A DNA stretch of 13,374 nt from the NCBI GenBank assembly GCA_045641065.1, contig JAZUGF010000109.1, positions 1 through 13,374 on the forward strand, written 5' to 3'. The DNA is from UBA1723 sp045641065. Its GTDB lineage: Bacteria; Bacteroidota; Bacteroidia; Bacteroidales; Paludibacteraceae. Below the pieces are notes generated by a model, which saw only the letters and a program-made list of their open reading frames with translations, was not told where the DNA came from and did not search any database. Position numbers and translations under genes: made by a program. Positions 1-6,692 of this stretch are shown here, piece after piece. Every line of letters starts with the position of its first letter. Within the stretch, counting starts at the first letter, position 1.

Positions 1-2
1 CG

Positions 3-122
3 TTTGCATGGCTTGAAAATTTTAGAAGACTAACTATTGATTACGAATTTTACTCTGAGTCTTCTGTCGCAATGATTCAATTAGCCTTCTGCTTTTTGAT
101 CCTTAACAAAATTTTCCACTAA
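3..122 (+). CDS. IS5-family transposase, C-terminal fragment (cut by window edge)
   Basis: This open frame enters from the left edge and ends at TAA 120-122, giving the last 39 residues of a protein. The visible segment has FAWLENFRRL, then IDYEF, then a hydrophobic stretch MIQLAFCFLILNKIF. That is the usual C-terminus of IS5-type (IS1031/IS402-like) DDE transposases: an aromatic 'AW(L/I)xxFRRL' followed by a helix that ends in 'LxxIF'. The catalytic residues lie outside the window. The family would catalyse cut-and-paste movement of the element. Whether the gene is intact cannot be judged. The A/T-rich stretch just after the stop could be the right inverted repeat of the element. The family call is from memory of its C-terminal pattern, not from an alignment. 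Confidence 0.6.
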   Translation, partial: FAWLENFRRLTIDYEFYSESSVAMIQLAFCFLILNKIFH

Positions 123-140
123 AATTTAAACAGCTTCTTA
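121..140. repeat. Possible right terminal inverted repeat of the IS5-like element
   Basis: Directly after the transposase stop the sequence reads AAAATTTAAACAGCTTC (121-137) followed by TTA. Read outward-in, this is GAAGCTGTTTAAATTTT, a plausible terminal repeat, and TTA would fit the three-base TNA target duplication of the IS1031 group. The matching left end is outside the window, so this is inference from position and composition only. Confidence 0.3.
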
Positions 141-240
141 AAGTCGACTCTCATTATAAAAGTAGATTGATAACAGACATCCAAATAATTCGTAAATACT
201 TAAAGCAAATGCTTTTGTGTATTCAGTAAAAGTATAAATC

Positions 241-810
241 ATGTTGAACTCAGAACATACATATGCTGATCTTGGACTGCCATCGCACACTCTTTGGGCG
301 ACATGCAATGTAGGAGCCACAAAACCGGAGGAATCTGGCGATTATTTTATGTGGGGAGAAACAGAGCCCAAGATGCAGCCACATCCGAACGCGAAACTTA
401 AATCAATTCCCAATGCTATAGAAGAGTATCCAGGTAAAGATTTTCTGAAATTTAAATCAGAACACGATGCAGCAACGACAAATTGGGGAGAACCTTGGTT
501 CACACCAACATCAGACGACTTTATTGAGTTGGAAGAGTGCTGTCAATGGACATGGATTATGCAAGATGAAGTATATGGATATAAGGTAACGGGACCAAAT
601 GGCAACTATATATTTCTTCCAGCAACAGGAGAATATCGCTATAAGGATTTGTTGAATGTTGGAAAAAGAGGAGGATATTGGACCTGCTCCCCTACACATA
701 TGCCTTATACACACGCTGTCGTATTTCAATTCGATTCAGAATCTACAAAATGTGATACTTCACTTATAGAAATAAGATATACTGTTCGACCAATACGAAT
801 AAGAAAATAA
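241..810 (+). CDS. FISUMP-like (Fibrobacter succinogenes major paralogous domain type) protein, probably N-terminally shortened
   Basis: The 189-residue protein carries the pattern typical of Bacteroidales FISUMP-like surface proteins: YADLGLPSHTLWATCNVGA (residues 8-26), GDYFMWGETEP (33-43), AATTNWGEPWFTPT (77-90), GYKVTGPNGNYIFLPATG (113-130), a GYWTCSP segment (145-151) and a C-terminal TVRPIR. The biochemical role of the domain is not established. Family members usually begin with a lipoprotein or Sec signal followed by other domains. Here the domain starts eight residues after the first ATG and no signal is visible, so the product would stay in the cytoplasm if made. An in-frame TAA at 235-237 rules out a longer start. 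The neighbouring IS end suggests that the 5' part was lost by transposition. A strong terminator follows the stop. The domain call is fairly secure; expression is doubtful. Confidence 0.65.
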   Translation: MLNSEHTYADLGLPSHTLWATCNVGATKPEESGDYFMWGETEPKMQPHPNAKLKSIPNAIEEYPGKDFLKFKSEHDAATTNWGEPWFTPTSDDFIELEECCQWTWIMQDEVYGYKVTGPNGNYIFLPATGEYRYKDLLNVGKRGGYWTCSPTHMPYTHAVVFQFDSESTKCDTSLIEIRYTVRPIRIRK

Positions 811-823
811 AGACAACTTATAG

Positions 824-860
824 TAGCATTGTAATACGTTTACAATGCTATTTTATTTTT
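824..860 (+). terminator. Intrinsic terminator after the FISUMP-like gene
   Basis: A perfect 11-bp stem, TAGCATTGTAA (824-834) with TTACAATGCTA (840-850), closes a five-base loop and is followed by TTTTATTTTT (851-860). It lies 13 bases after the stop at 810 and insulates the WYL operon from upstream transcription. Confidence 0.85.
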
Positions 861-888
861 AATAAATGGAAAATATCTAACCTGCACA

Positions 889-936
889 TATTTTTGACGC
901 ACCCTAGTACTATCTTTGCATTGTAATTCAAAAATA
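889..936 (+). promoter_or_regulatory. Bacteroidetes-type promoter of the WYL operon flanked by a candidate operator
   Basis: TATCTTTG at 911-918 is an exact match to the Bacteroidetes -7 element TAnnTTTG. A TTTG at 893-896 could act as the -33 element, but the 14-base gap is shorter than usual. Transcription would then start near 924, about 20 bases before the ATG at 944. A perfect 9-bp inverted repeat, TATTTTTGA (889-897) and TCAAAAATA (928-936), brackets the -7 box. Such a repeat is a natural binding site for a dimeric regulator, so autoregulation by the WYL protein is a reasonable inference. Confidence 0.6.
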
Positions 937-943
937 AGTCGCA

Positions 944-1843
944 ATGAACGTCCTAAAAAAATACATATGGTTGCTTACGACCCTGAAAAAAAGCAAGGGT
1001 ATGACTCTTGAAGAGTTGTACGAAGCATGGGAACGTAGCTCTCTATATGAGGATATCGGAAAACCGTTGAGTCGACGTACATTTCAAAGATGGCGTGAGG
1101 AGACAGAGATGCTCTTCGACGTAAGAATCGGCTGGAAAGATGGCTATCGATATTATATTGAAGACAACGGTACGGGAAACGACAGCATAAGCTCTTGGCT
1201 TATTAACACTCTCTCCGTAAGCAATACCGTCGAAAACTTCAAAAATCAACGAGACTACATTCTTCTTGAGGAAGTTCCAGCCGGAGCTGATAACTTGGAA
1301 ACCATAATGGAGGCCATAAGAGATGGCAAACAATTGAAAGTAACATACCATAACTTTCACAGTAATGCCCCGAATCCTCCTGCGGTGGTCAATCCTCTAT
1401 GTGTGAGGCTTTCAGACAGAAGATGGTATGTGGTGGTTGACTTTGCAGAAAAGGAAAACTATAGGAGAGTCATGTCGCTCGATAGAATAGAGGAAATTGA
1501 AACGCTTGACTCGTCCTACGATATGCCTCCTGATTTCAATGCCCGACGTTACTTCAAGGATAGTTACGGAATAACTGTGATGCAGGACAAACCAGCAGAG
1601 AAGGTTGTGCTAAAAGTACCAGATTCGGCTGTGCCCTACCTCAGATCTCTACCTTTCCACGCGTCGCAACGGGAAATAAGAAAGGAAGAAGGATTTGTCT
1701 TTATGGAATATACTCTAAAAATCACAGATGAACTTGCGTATGCTCTTCTAAGACATGCTTCAAGAAGCGAGATCATTCAACCTGCAGAATTAAGGGAGAA
1801 AGTGGCGGAGATTGCAAGACAGATTGTAAAAACAAACGAGTAA
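944..1843 (+). CDS. WYL-domain transcriptional regulator (winged helix - WYL - WCX, CapW/BrxR-like)
   Basis: This 299-residue protein has the three-part layout of CapW/BrxR-type regulators. Residues 1-75 form a predicted winged helix-turn-helix (MTLEELYEAWERSS, then SRRTFQRWREE, then GWKDGYRYYIE as the wing). Residues 117-190 form a WYL domain (ETIMEAIRDGKQLKVTY, then RRWYVVVDF at 159-167 with the W-Y pair, then RRVMSLDRI at 174-182). YFKDSYGI (203-210) links to a C-terminal WCX-like region (about 218-295). WYL proteins are thought to sense nucleic acid or nucleotide ligands. CapW and BrxR repress CBASS, BREX and other defence operons. Here the gene is first in its cluster, with a promoter that has an inverted repeat around the -7 box. 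Repressor of the downstream genes is the most likely role, by inference. The family call is strong; the ligand is unknown. Confidence 0.9.
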   Translation: MNVLKKYIWLLTTLKKSKGMTLEELYEAWERSSLYEDIGKPLSRRTFQRWREETEMLFDVRIGWKDGYRYYIEDNGTGNDSISSWLINTLSVSNTVENFKNQRDYILLEEVPAGADNLETIMEAIRDGKQLKVTYHNFHSNAPNPPAVVNPLCVRLSDRRWYVVVDFAEKENYRRVMSLDRIEEIETLDSSYDMPPDFNARRYFKDSYGITVMQDKPAEKVVLKVPDSAVPYLRSLPFHASQREIRKEEGFVFMEYTLKITDELAYALLRHASRSEIIQPAELREKVAEIARQIVKTNE

Positions 1844-1860
1844 GTATTAACCCATCAAAC

Positions 1861-1877
1861 TAAATAATAAGATTATG
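1861..1877 (+). promoter_or_regulatory. A/T-rich translation start region shared with the nuclease gene
   Basis: The sequence TAAATAATAA (1861-1870), four bases, then ATG (1875) precedes the 94-residue gene. The same ten bases at the same distance precede the ATG at 2189 (2175-2184). Neither has a purine-rich Shine-Dalgarno next to the start, as is common in Bacteroidetes, where A-rich leaders help initiation. Confidence 0.4.
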
Positions 1878-2159
1878 ACAACAAAAGATTTTGCACAGGA
1901 TTTATGTCGTGAGTATAAAAGAAAAGGTTCTTCTCTAGATGATGAAGATATAATTCTTAATGTATTTAAGATGGTTGAGAATACACCAAAACTTTTATCA
2001 GAATACAAAAATATTCTTGACGCTTGTGGATCTCTATATAAACTTAATCCCATCATAGCAAAAACTGTACGTGAATTTTTTGATCTAAAAACAGGACCAA
2101 ATTCAACTGCTCTTAAAGGATGCACACTGATTAAAAGTTTTCACAAACTTTACAAGTAA
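1875..2159 (+). CDS. Small helical protein of unknown function in the WYL operon
   Basis: I do not recognise a named family for this 94-residue protein. It has no signal peptide or membrane segment and reads as mostly helical: residues 1-16, 21-35 and 39-53, then a C-terminal stretch with LYKLNPIIAKTVREFFDL (54-71) and a final LIKSFHKLY (85-93). The arrangement 'LNxxIxKxVxExFxL ... LIxSxxxL' recalls small Bacteroidales proteins seen beside restriction-like genes, but this is only an impression. It is charged and would be cytoplasmic. It starts 31 bases after the regulator stop and ends 29 bases before the nuclease, so it is probably co-transcribed with both. Its place directly before a probable nuclease allows roles such as partner subunit or inhibitor, but nothing in the sequence proves either. 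It is very likely a real gene, given its tight spacing, length and coding-like composition. Confidence 0.65.
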   Translation: MTTKDFAQDLCREYKRKGSSLDDEDIILNVFKMVENTPKLLSEYKNILDACGSLYKLNPIIAKTVREFFDLKTGPNSTALKGCTLIKSFHKLYK

Positions 2160-2188
2160 ATTTAGAGAGAGAATTAAATAATAACACT

Positions 2189-3943
2189 ATGGCAAGAACA
2201 CTTACAGAAAAAGCGATTGCAGATTACATGCAAGGTGGTGTATACCATGAATTTCTTAATATTGTAAAGGAAGATAAAGAACTTGCATTTGAGATAAGAA
2301 CAAACAACAGAGTTATGATTTACTGTGAGAAAAATCTTATTCTTACAATAAAGCATAATAGAACTGGTGTTGACAGTATTACAATGCTTAGTGACAGATA
2401 TGTCGACAACAGGGAAGATGGGTTGCAACTAACCTCTAAGTTATGTAAACCAACAGATTTGATGGATAGAGACACAGTTCGCAAATATTTATTCCAGGCA
2501 AAGGCATTATGCAAGAATTATAAAAACCACGAAGAATTCAAGGTACAACAGTGGTATGAATCTCAAAATCTTTCAGATGACCGCAAATATCTTGCCTTGG
2601 ATATGGAATGGGCTCCTGATCAAGCAAAAATACCTGTAAGTGAACGCTTAAAAGATAAAACTCAGGTAGACCTTCTTCTTGTCAGCAATACTCCTAATGA
2701 AAAAGGAGAGCATGATATTTATCTTACAGAAGTCAAATGTGGATTTGGTGCCATTGACGGAACTTCTGGTTTAGGAGAACATCTGAGATTATCAAATAGT
2801 GTAATTGAAAATGTATATACACGTCATAATGTAAAAGCAGACGCGATGAACTTAATAAAGCAGAAGTCAGCACTTGGCATTATTAATATTGGGGATAAAG
2901 AATATAAACTTAGTTCAAAACCTAAGGTGATGTTCATACTCGCATATACTTCAAAGTATCAAGTGCCACATTTACAACGTGCCGTTGAAGAATTGGATGG
3001 TGCAGAAGGACTTCATGTTGAATATCTTGACGTGTCTCATTTCATCCCAGATGCACCTGCGTCGGTATCTAATAATGAATCCGAATATAAGTCAAAACAG
3101 AGAAAGCATCAGTCTGAGTTTAGAGAAACAGTTTTGAGACTGAAAGCTGGGGAAAAAGCAAACCGATTGATCGATGCAGATGCTTATAATTTGAAAAATT
3201 TTGTTCCTTCTTTTCACAATGAAATAAAAGAATCAATACATCAACGTTATAAAAAAGGCATACAAGACAAAGGGTTACTCAATGACATGCTGAGTAGCAA
3301 ATGCGTGCCTTGGAATTTCTTCATCCCAATGCTATCGGACAAAGATGCCGCCTCAAAACTATTCGCAGAAATGCTTGGTCTAAATACAACAATTAGAATA
3401 GAAAACTGTAAAATTGAATATGCCACAAATGGCATAGACGATAAAACAGCCTTCGATGCCTATTTTGATTACAAAACAGAAGACGGGCGTAAAGGGGCAA
3501 TTGGCATTGAAGTAAAATATACAGAAGAAGGTTATAAGGTTGATAACAATCAATATGAAAAGATGAAGGATAAAGACTCAAGATATTCAGTCGTTACAAG
3601 ACAAAGCGATTGCTTTATCAATTCAGATCCTTTGCAGTTTAATTATCCAGGATATATACAAATCTGGCGTAACCATCTATTGGGGTTAGAGCTGTTGCAA
3701 AATGGCAAAGTTGATATATTTCACTCTGTGACGCTGTTTCCATCTGAGAACACGCATTTTGCATCAACGCTAAATCACAAAGGAGCATTGGAACTATACA
3801 GTGAGTTATTGACGGAGAAAGGCAAACAGATGATTGTACCTGTAACATATGAGAGATTATTGGAACTAATATCTAAATATTATCATTCCGATAAACACAA
3901 AGAGTGGATTTCTTACATGGAAAAGAGATACATTTCAAAATAG
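2189..3943 (+). CDS. Large protein with two PD-(D/E)XK nuclease cores (C-terminal PGN_0703-like)
   Basis: This 584-residue protein appears to contain two separate PD-(D/E)XK folds. The N-terminal half has an all-beta-looking lead (34-66, EIRTNNRVMIYCEKNLILTI), then E115/E116 with QQ 120-121, LALDMEW (135-141), VDLLLV (160-165) and TEVKCG (180-185), followed by GTSGLGEHL (191-199). This gives candidate catalytic residues D161, E181 and K183. The C-terminal half has FDAYFDY (422-428), IGIEVKYTE (438-446) and IWRNHLLGLEL (492-502), the pattern I associate with PGN_0703-like putative restriction endonucleases, with D423, E441 and K443. Between them lies a charged linker (about 295-350). No helicase, methyltransferase or membrane segment is present. 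It is third in the WYL operon and is the likely effector. DNA cleavage is inferred from the motifs; the substrate is unknown. Single-domain PGN_0703-like proteins are about half this length, so this looks like a fusion. Confidence 0.75.
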   Translation: MARTLTEKAIADYMQGGVYHEFLNIVKEDKELAFEIRTNNRVMIYCEKNLILTIKHNRTGVDSITMLSDRYVDNREDGLQLTSKLCKPTDLMDRDTVRKYLFQAKALCKNYKNHEEFKVQQWYESQNLSDDRKYLALDMEWAPDQAKIPVSERLKDKTQVDLLLVSNTPNEKGEHDIYLTEVKCGFGAIDGTSGLGEHLRLSNSVIENVYTRHNVKADAMNLIKQKSALGIINIGDKEYKLSSKPKVMFILAYTSKYQVPHLQRAVEELDGAEGLHVEYLDVSHFIPDAPASVSNNESEYKSKQRKHQSEFRETVLRLKAGEKANRLIDADAYNLKNFVPSFHNEIKESIHQRYKKGIQDKGLLNDMLSSKCVPWNFFIPMLSDKDAASKLFAEMLGLNTTIRIENCKIEYATNGIDDKTAFDAYFDYKTEDGRKGAIGIEVKYTEEGYKVDNNQYEKMKDKDSRYSVVTRQSDCFINSDPLQFNYPGYIQIWRNHLLGLELLQNGKVDIFHSVTLFPSENTHFASTLNHKGALELYSELLTEKGKQMIVPVTYERLLELISKYYHSDKHKEWISYMEKRYISK

Positions 3944-3973
3944 ATTTTATTTTAACAACAAAACCCTTATTTT

Positions 3974-4531
3974 ATGAGTAAAATTTGCGTAGTGCCAGAT
4001 GTTCATGGCAGAGAGTTTTGGAAGAAAGCGAAGGATTTCGACGGGGAGATTGTATTCCTTGGCGATTATTTCGATCCATACCCTAGCGAGAAAGATGTGG
4101 AACTTGATATTGATTCTCTAATCAAGAATTTTGAGGAGATAAAGGCGTTTGCGACTAAAAACAAACTTGTTCATCTATTGTTGGGCAACCACGACTACCA
4201 TTATTTGCAACTTGGCTACGTGGAAGGGGCAAGTCGTTTTGACATCCTAAATTGTGAGAAGATAAACATTGCTTTGGAGACGGCTGAGGCTTCCTTTGCT
4301 ATCGCCATAGACGGCGTTCTTTTCACTCATGCTTGCCTTAATAAGCATTGGGTTGGTCAAGACCTAAAAGATGCCGACGACGCCGCAAAATTCATCAATT
4401 CGCAGCCTACACCAAGGCTGTGGAAGGTTTCGCCCAAAAGAGGTGGCGTCGACGACTATTCTAGTCCCATTTGGATGGATATCAACGAAGTAAGTCTGGT
4501 GTGTCGACAGCAGATGTTGTTTTATCGTTGA
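3974..4531 (+). CDS. Calcineurin-like metallophosphoesterase, 3'-truncated
   Basis: The 185-residue frame has most metal-binding motifs of the calcineurin-like phosphoesterase family: DVHGR (9-13, D9 and H11), GDYFDP (30-35, D31 and D34), GNHDYHY (71-77, N72 and H73) and FTHAC (117-121, H119). The family would hydrolyse phosphodiesters or phosphomonoesters, often nucleotides or phosphoproteins, with two metals. The final GHxH-type motif is missing. After PIWMDINEV (165-173) the frame runs into an unrelated tail and stops, while the expected C-terminal sequence (VWCVDS and onward) appears immediately downstream in the +1 frame. A short internal deletion that removed the last motif and shifted the frame fits best. 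The gene starts 30 bases after the nuclease stop and may ride on the WYL operon. Activity is doubtful. Confidence 0.75.
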   Translation: MSKICVVPDVHGREFWKKAKDFDGEIVFLGDYFDPYPSEKDVELDIDSLIKNFEEIKAFATKNKLVHLLLGNHDYHYLQLGYVEGASRFDILNCEKINIALETAEASFAIAIDGVLFTHACLNKHWVGQDLKDADDAAKFINSQPTPRLWKVSPKRGGVDDYSSPIWMDINEVSLVCRQQMLFYR

Positions 4532-4565
4532 TACGGAATCAAAGACTGTTGAGGTAATGAAATAA
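4494..4565 (+). pseudogene. Frame-shifted C-terminal remnant of the metallophosphoesterase
   Basis: In the frame one base on from the phosphoesterase, codons 4494-4565 read VWCVDSRCCFIVDTESKTVE and end in VMK and TAA. This fits the last beta-strands of the same family, where a W-C-(L/V)-D segment follows the GHxH motif. It overlaps the end of the shifted frame (4494-4531). The GHxH codons themselves are absent from both frames, so sequence has been lost and this is not simply a one-base shift. Confidence 0.55.
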
Positions 4566-4612
4566 GTGGAGACGCGAGATCACACGTCTAATTATAAATT
4601 CTAATCAAGCAC

Positions 4613-4649
4613 AAAAAAAATCCGAACACTTACGTGTCCGGATTTTTTA
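4613..4649 (-). terminator. Intrinsic terminator of the rplM-rpsI-rpsB-tsf operon
   Basis: ATCCGAACAC (4620-4629) and GTGTCCGGAT (4634-4643) form a 10-bp stem around a four-base loop. On the minus strand transcript the one non-Watson-Crick position becomes a stable G-U pair, and a run of eight U follows (from A 4613-4620). On the plus strand the same position is an A-C mismatch, with six T following. It therefore favours termination of tsf, with some activity for the cluster on the other side. Confidence 0.85.
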
Positions 4650-4671
4650 TATGATAAAATCAAACAATTGA

Positions 4672-5670
4672 TTACTCCTCGTTCAAAGTGAATCTCTTGA
4701 ATGCCTTTACAGAGATACCGCTCTTTGAGCAGAACTCCTTAACAGTGATCTTACCAGCGTCGTCGCCACCACCTTCGTACTTCTGGTTAACAAGAGTACA
4801 CTCCTTGAAGAACTTAGACATACGTCCGTCAACGATCTTCTCAACCTTAGTCATGTTGATGTTAGCAGCAGCCTCAGCGCTTACTGTTGCGATGATCTGA
4901 CGAGCCTGATCAGCCTGCTCCTGAGTCAAATAACCCTTAGTAACGTTTGAGCTGATGTGATCGTCTGAGTCAACGTGGTTAGGATTGATACCAGCCTTTC
5001 TGATAGCCTGCTCAACAGCGCGGTCAACCTCCTCCTTCTTAGTCTTCTCGATTGCGATCTCACGCTCGCTGTCCTTAGTTGCCTGAGGAATAGAAGCCTC
5101 ATCAAGAGCAGCTGGAGCCATAGCAGCAACGTGCATAGCGACACCACGTGCAGCCTCAACGTTAGCACCTGCCTCGTTGAATGCGATAACAGTAGCAAGC
5201 TTGTTTCCTGGGTGGATGTAGCTAACTGTAGAAGCACCTGCTACTACCTCGTAAGCACCCATCTCCATCTTCTCACCTGTTACACCAGAACGCTCAGCGA
5301 TCAACTCTGCAACTGAACGACCATCGATTGTAGCAGCAAGAAGAGCATCCTTATCAGCAACCTTGTTAGCAAGAGCTAGATCAAGAACCTTCTTTGTAAG
5401 AGCGATGAAATCAGCGTTCTTAGCAACGAAGTCTGTCTCACACTTGATAGCAACGATACAAGCGAAATCACCGTTAACACCTGCAAGTACACAACCCTCT
5501 GATGCCTCACGGTCGCTTCTCTTAGCTGCGATAGCCTGACCACGCTTACGGATAAGAGCGATTGCCTGCTCCATATCACCATTAGCCTCTGTAAGTGCGT
5601 TCTTACAATCCATCATACCTGCGTTAGTAAGATCGCGAAGCTTCTTAATATCTGACATTGAAACTGCCAT
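4672..5670 (-). CDS. tsf: Translation elongation factor Ts
   Basis: EF-Ts is the nucleotide exchange factor that regenerates EF-Tu-GTP in the cytoplasm. The 332-residue product has the N-terminal UBA-like domain (about 1-45, with LRDLTNAGMMDCKNALTEA), the signature CETDFVAKN (77-85), whose TDFV contacts EF-Tu, a core with two repeats, and a C-terminal FKRFTLNEE. The length agrees with Bacteroidales orthologues, which are longer than the E. coli protein. The start MAVSMSDIKKL fits family members that begin MAV-M-DI. It is last in the ribosomal operon, 105 bases after rpsB, with a hairpin in the gap and a strong terminator after its stop. Codon use is biased as expected of highly expressed genes. 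The call is secure. Confidence 0.97.
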   Translation of the reverse strand: MAVSMSDIKKLRDLTNAGMMDCKNALTEANGDMEQAIALIRKRGQAIAAKRSDREASEGCVLAGVNGDFACIVAIKCETDFVAKNADFIALTKKVLDLALANKVADKDALLAATIDGRSVAELIAERSGVTGEKMEMGAYEVVAGASTVSYIHPGNKLATVIAFNEAGANVEAARGVAMHVAAMAPAALDEASIPQATKDSEREIAIEKTKKEEVDRAVEQAIRKAGINPNHVDSDDHISSNVTKGYLTQEQADQARQIIATVSAEAAANINMTKVEKIVDGRMSKFFKECTLVNQKYEGGGDDAGKITVKEFCSKSGISVKAFKRFTLNEE

Positions 5671-5706
5671 AACTTTCTATACTTTTAAAATGTTGTAAAA
5701 ATAAAA

Positions 5707-5750
5707 GAACCTCGAATCAGCCTCAAAAATGAAGAGCCGTTTCGAGGTTC
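5707..5750 (-). promoter_or_regulatory. Intergenic hairpin between rpsB and tsf (attenuator or processing site)
   Basis: A perfect 10-bp inverted repeat, GAACCTCGAA (5707-5716) and TTCGAGGTTC (5741-5750), encloses 24 bases. In the direction of transcription it lies just after the rpsB stop and is followed by CTTTTATTTTT. This is the form of a partial terminator that would lower tsf relative to rpsB, or of a stabilising or processing stem. Which one cannot be told from sequence. Confidence 0.6.
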
Positions 5751-5775
5751 ATTCTTTATAATCTAAAACTTTGGA

Positions 5776-6567
5776 TTACTCCTCTGTTGCAGCCTCTGGC
5801 TTGCTCTTCTTTGCAGAACGAGTTCTGCGCTCCTTCTTTGGTTCAGCTACCTCAGCTGACTCAGACTCAGTCTTCTCAGCCTTACGCTCCTCAAGACCCT
5901 CACGGATTGCAGAGTTGACAGCATCAAGGATAACCTCGATAGACTTAGTTGCATCGTCGTTAGCTGGGATTACGAAATCCACAGAGTTAGGGTTTGAGTT
6001 AGTATCAACGATACCAAATACAGGAATACCTAGACGCTTAGCCTCTTTAACTGCGATATGCTCCTTCATAACGTCGATAACGAAAAGAGCAGATGGAAGG
6101 CGGCTTAGATCAGCGATAGAACCTAGGTTCTTCTCCAACTTGTTTCTCTGACGAGAAATCTGAAGCTTCTCACGCTTTGACAAGTTATCGAATGTACCGT
6201 CAGCGATGTTCTTATCGATAGAAGCCATCTTCTTAACAGCCTTACGGATTGTAGGGAAGTTTGTCAACATACCACCAGCCCAACGCTCAGTGATAAATGG
6301 CATACCAACCTCAGTTGCCTTGTCTGCTACGATCTGCTTAGCCTGCTTCTTAGTAGCTACGAAAAGGACTTTCTTGCCCGACTTTACTATCTGTTTCAAA
6401 GCTGCAGCAGCCTCATCAACCTTAGCTACAGTTTTGTGAAGATCAATAATATGAATACCGTTACGCTCCATGAAAATGTAAGGAGCCATAGCTGGATTCC
6501 ATTTTTTCTTGAGGTGACCAAAGTGGCAACCTGCCTCAAGTAATGCATCAAAATTAGTTCTTGACAT
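5776..6567 (-). CDS. rpsB: 30S ribosomal protein S2
   Basis: S2 binds late in small-subunit assembly, at the junction of head and body, and helps recruit S1. The 263-residue product has the classical N-terminus with FDALLEAGCHFGH (6-18), the signature MAPYIFMERNGIHIIDLHKT (27-46), the central KKVLFVATKKQAKQIV and ERWAGGMLTNFPTI segments, and FGIVDTNSNPNSVDFVIPAND near the end of the fold (about 184-204). The last 35 or so residues form a charged, low-complexity tail rich in Lys, Glu and Ala, as in many Bacteroidetes S2 proteins. It follows rpsI after a 125-base gap in which I see no clear promoter, so co-transcription is likely. The call is secure. Confidence 0.97.
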   Translation of the reverse strand: MSRTNFDALLEAGCHFGHLKKKWNPAMAPYIFMERNGIHIIDLHKTVAKVDEAAAALKQIVKSGKKVLFVATKKQAKQIVADKATEVGMPFITERWAGGMLTNFPTIRKAVKKMASIDKNIADGTFDNLSKREKLQISRQRNKLEKNLGSIADLSRLPSALFVIDVMKEHIAVKEAKRLGIPVFGIVDTNSNPNSVDFVIPANDDATKSIEVILDAVNSAIREGLEERKAEKTESESAEVAEPKKERRTRSAKKSKPEAATEE

Positions 6568-6692
6568 TGTTTTGTCTTTTTAATCGTTTACCTTCTTAAA
6601 ATTAAATCAATGAGATAGTAGCTATAAATAGGTCTACCCCATTTAGATACTAAACGTATACTTATGCTGCAATTAAGCTGCAATGCCAAGTA

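Noticed and set aside
202..215. Palindrome AAAGCA-AA-TGCTTT before the FISUMP-like gene
   Set aside because: Six-base arms in A/T-rich DNA occur often, and no regulator or promoter can be tied to it.
5771..6151. Open frame of 126 codons on the plus strand, opposite rpsB
   Set aside because: It is antisense to a conserved ribosomal protein gene, is serine- and arginine-rich with no domain, and is explained by rpsB codon bias.
6568..6692. Two copies of GCTGCAAT (6666-6673 and 6677-6684) in the rpsI-rpsB gap
   Set aside because: The copies are short and direct, form no stable stem and overlap no promoter box, so they are probably chance.
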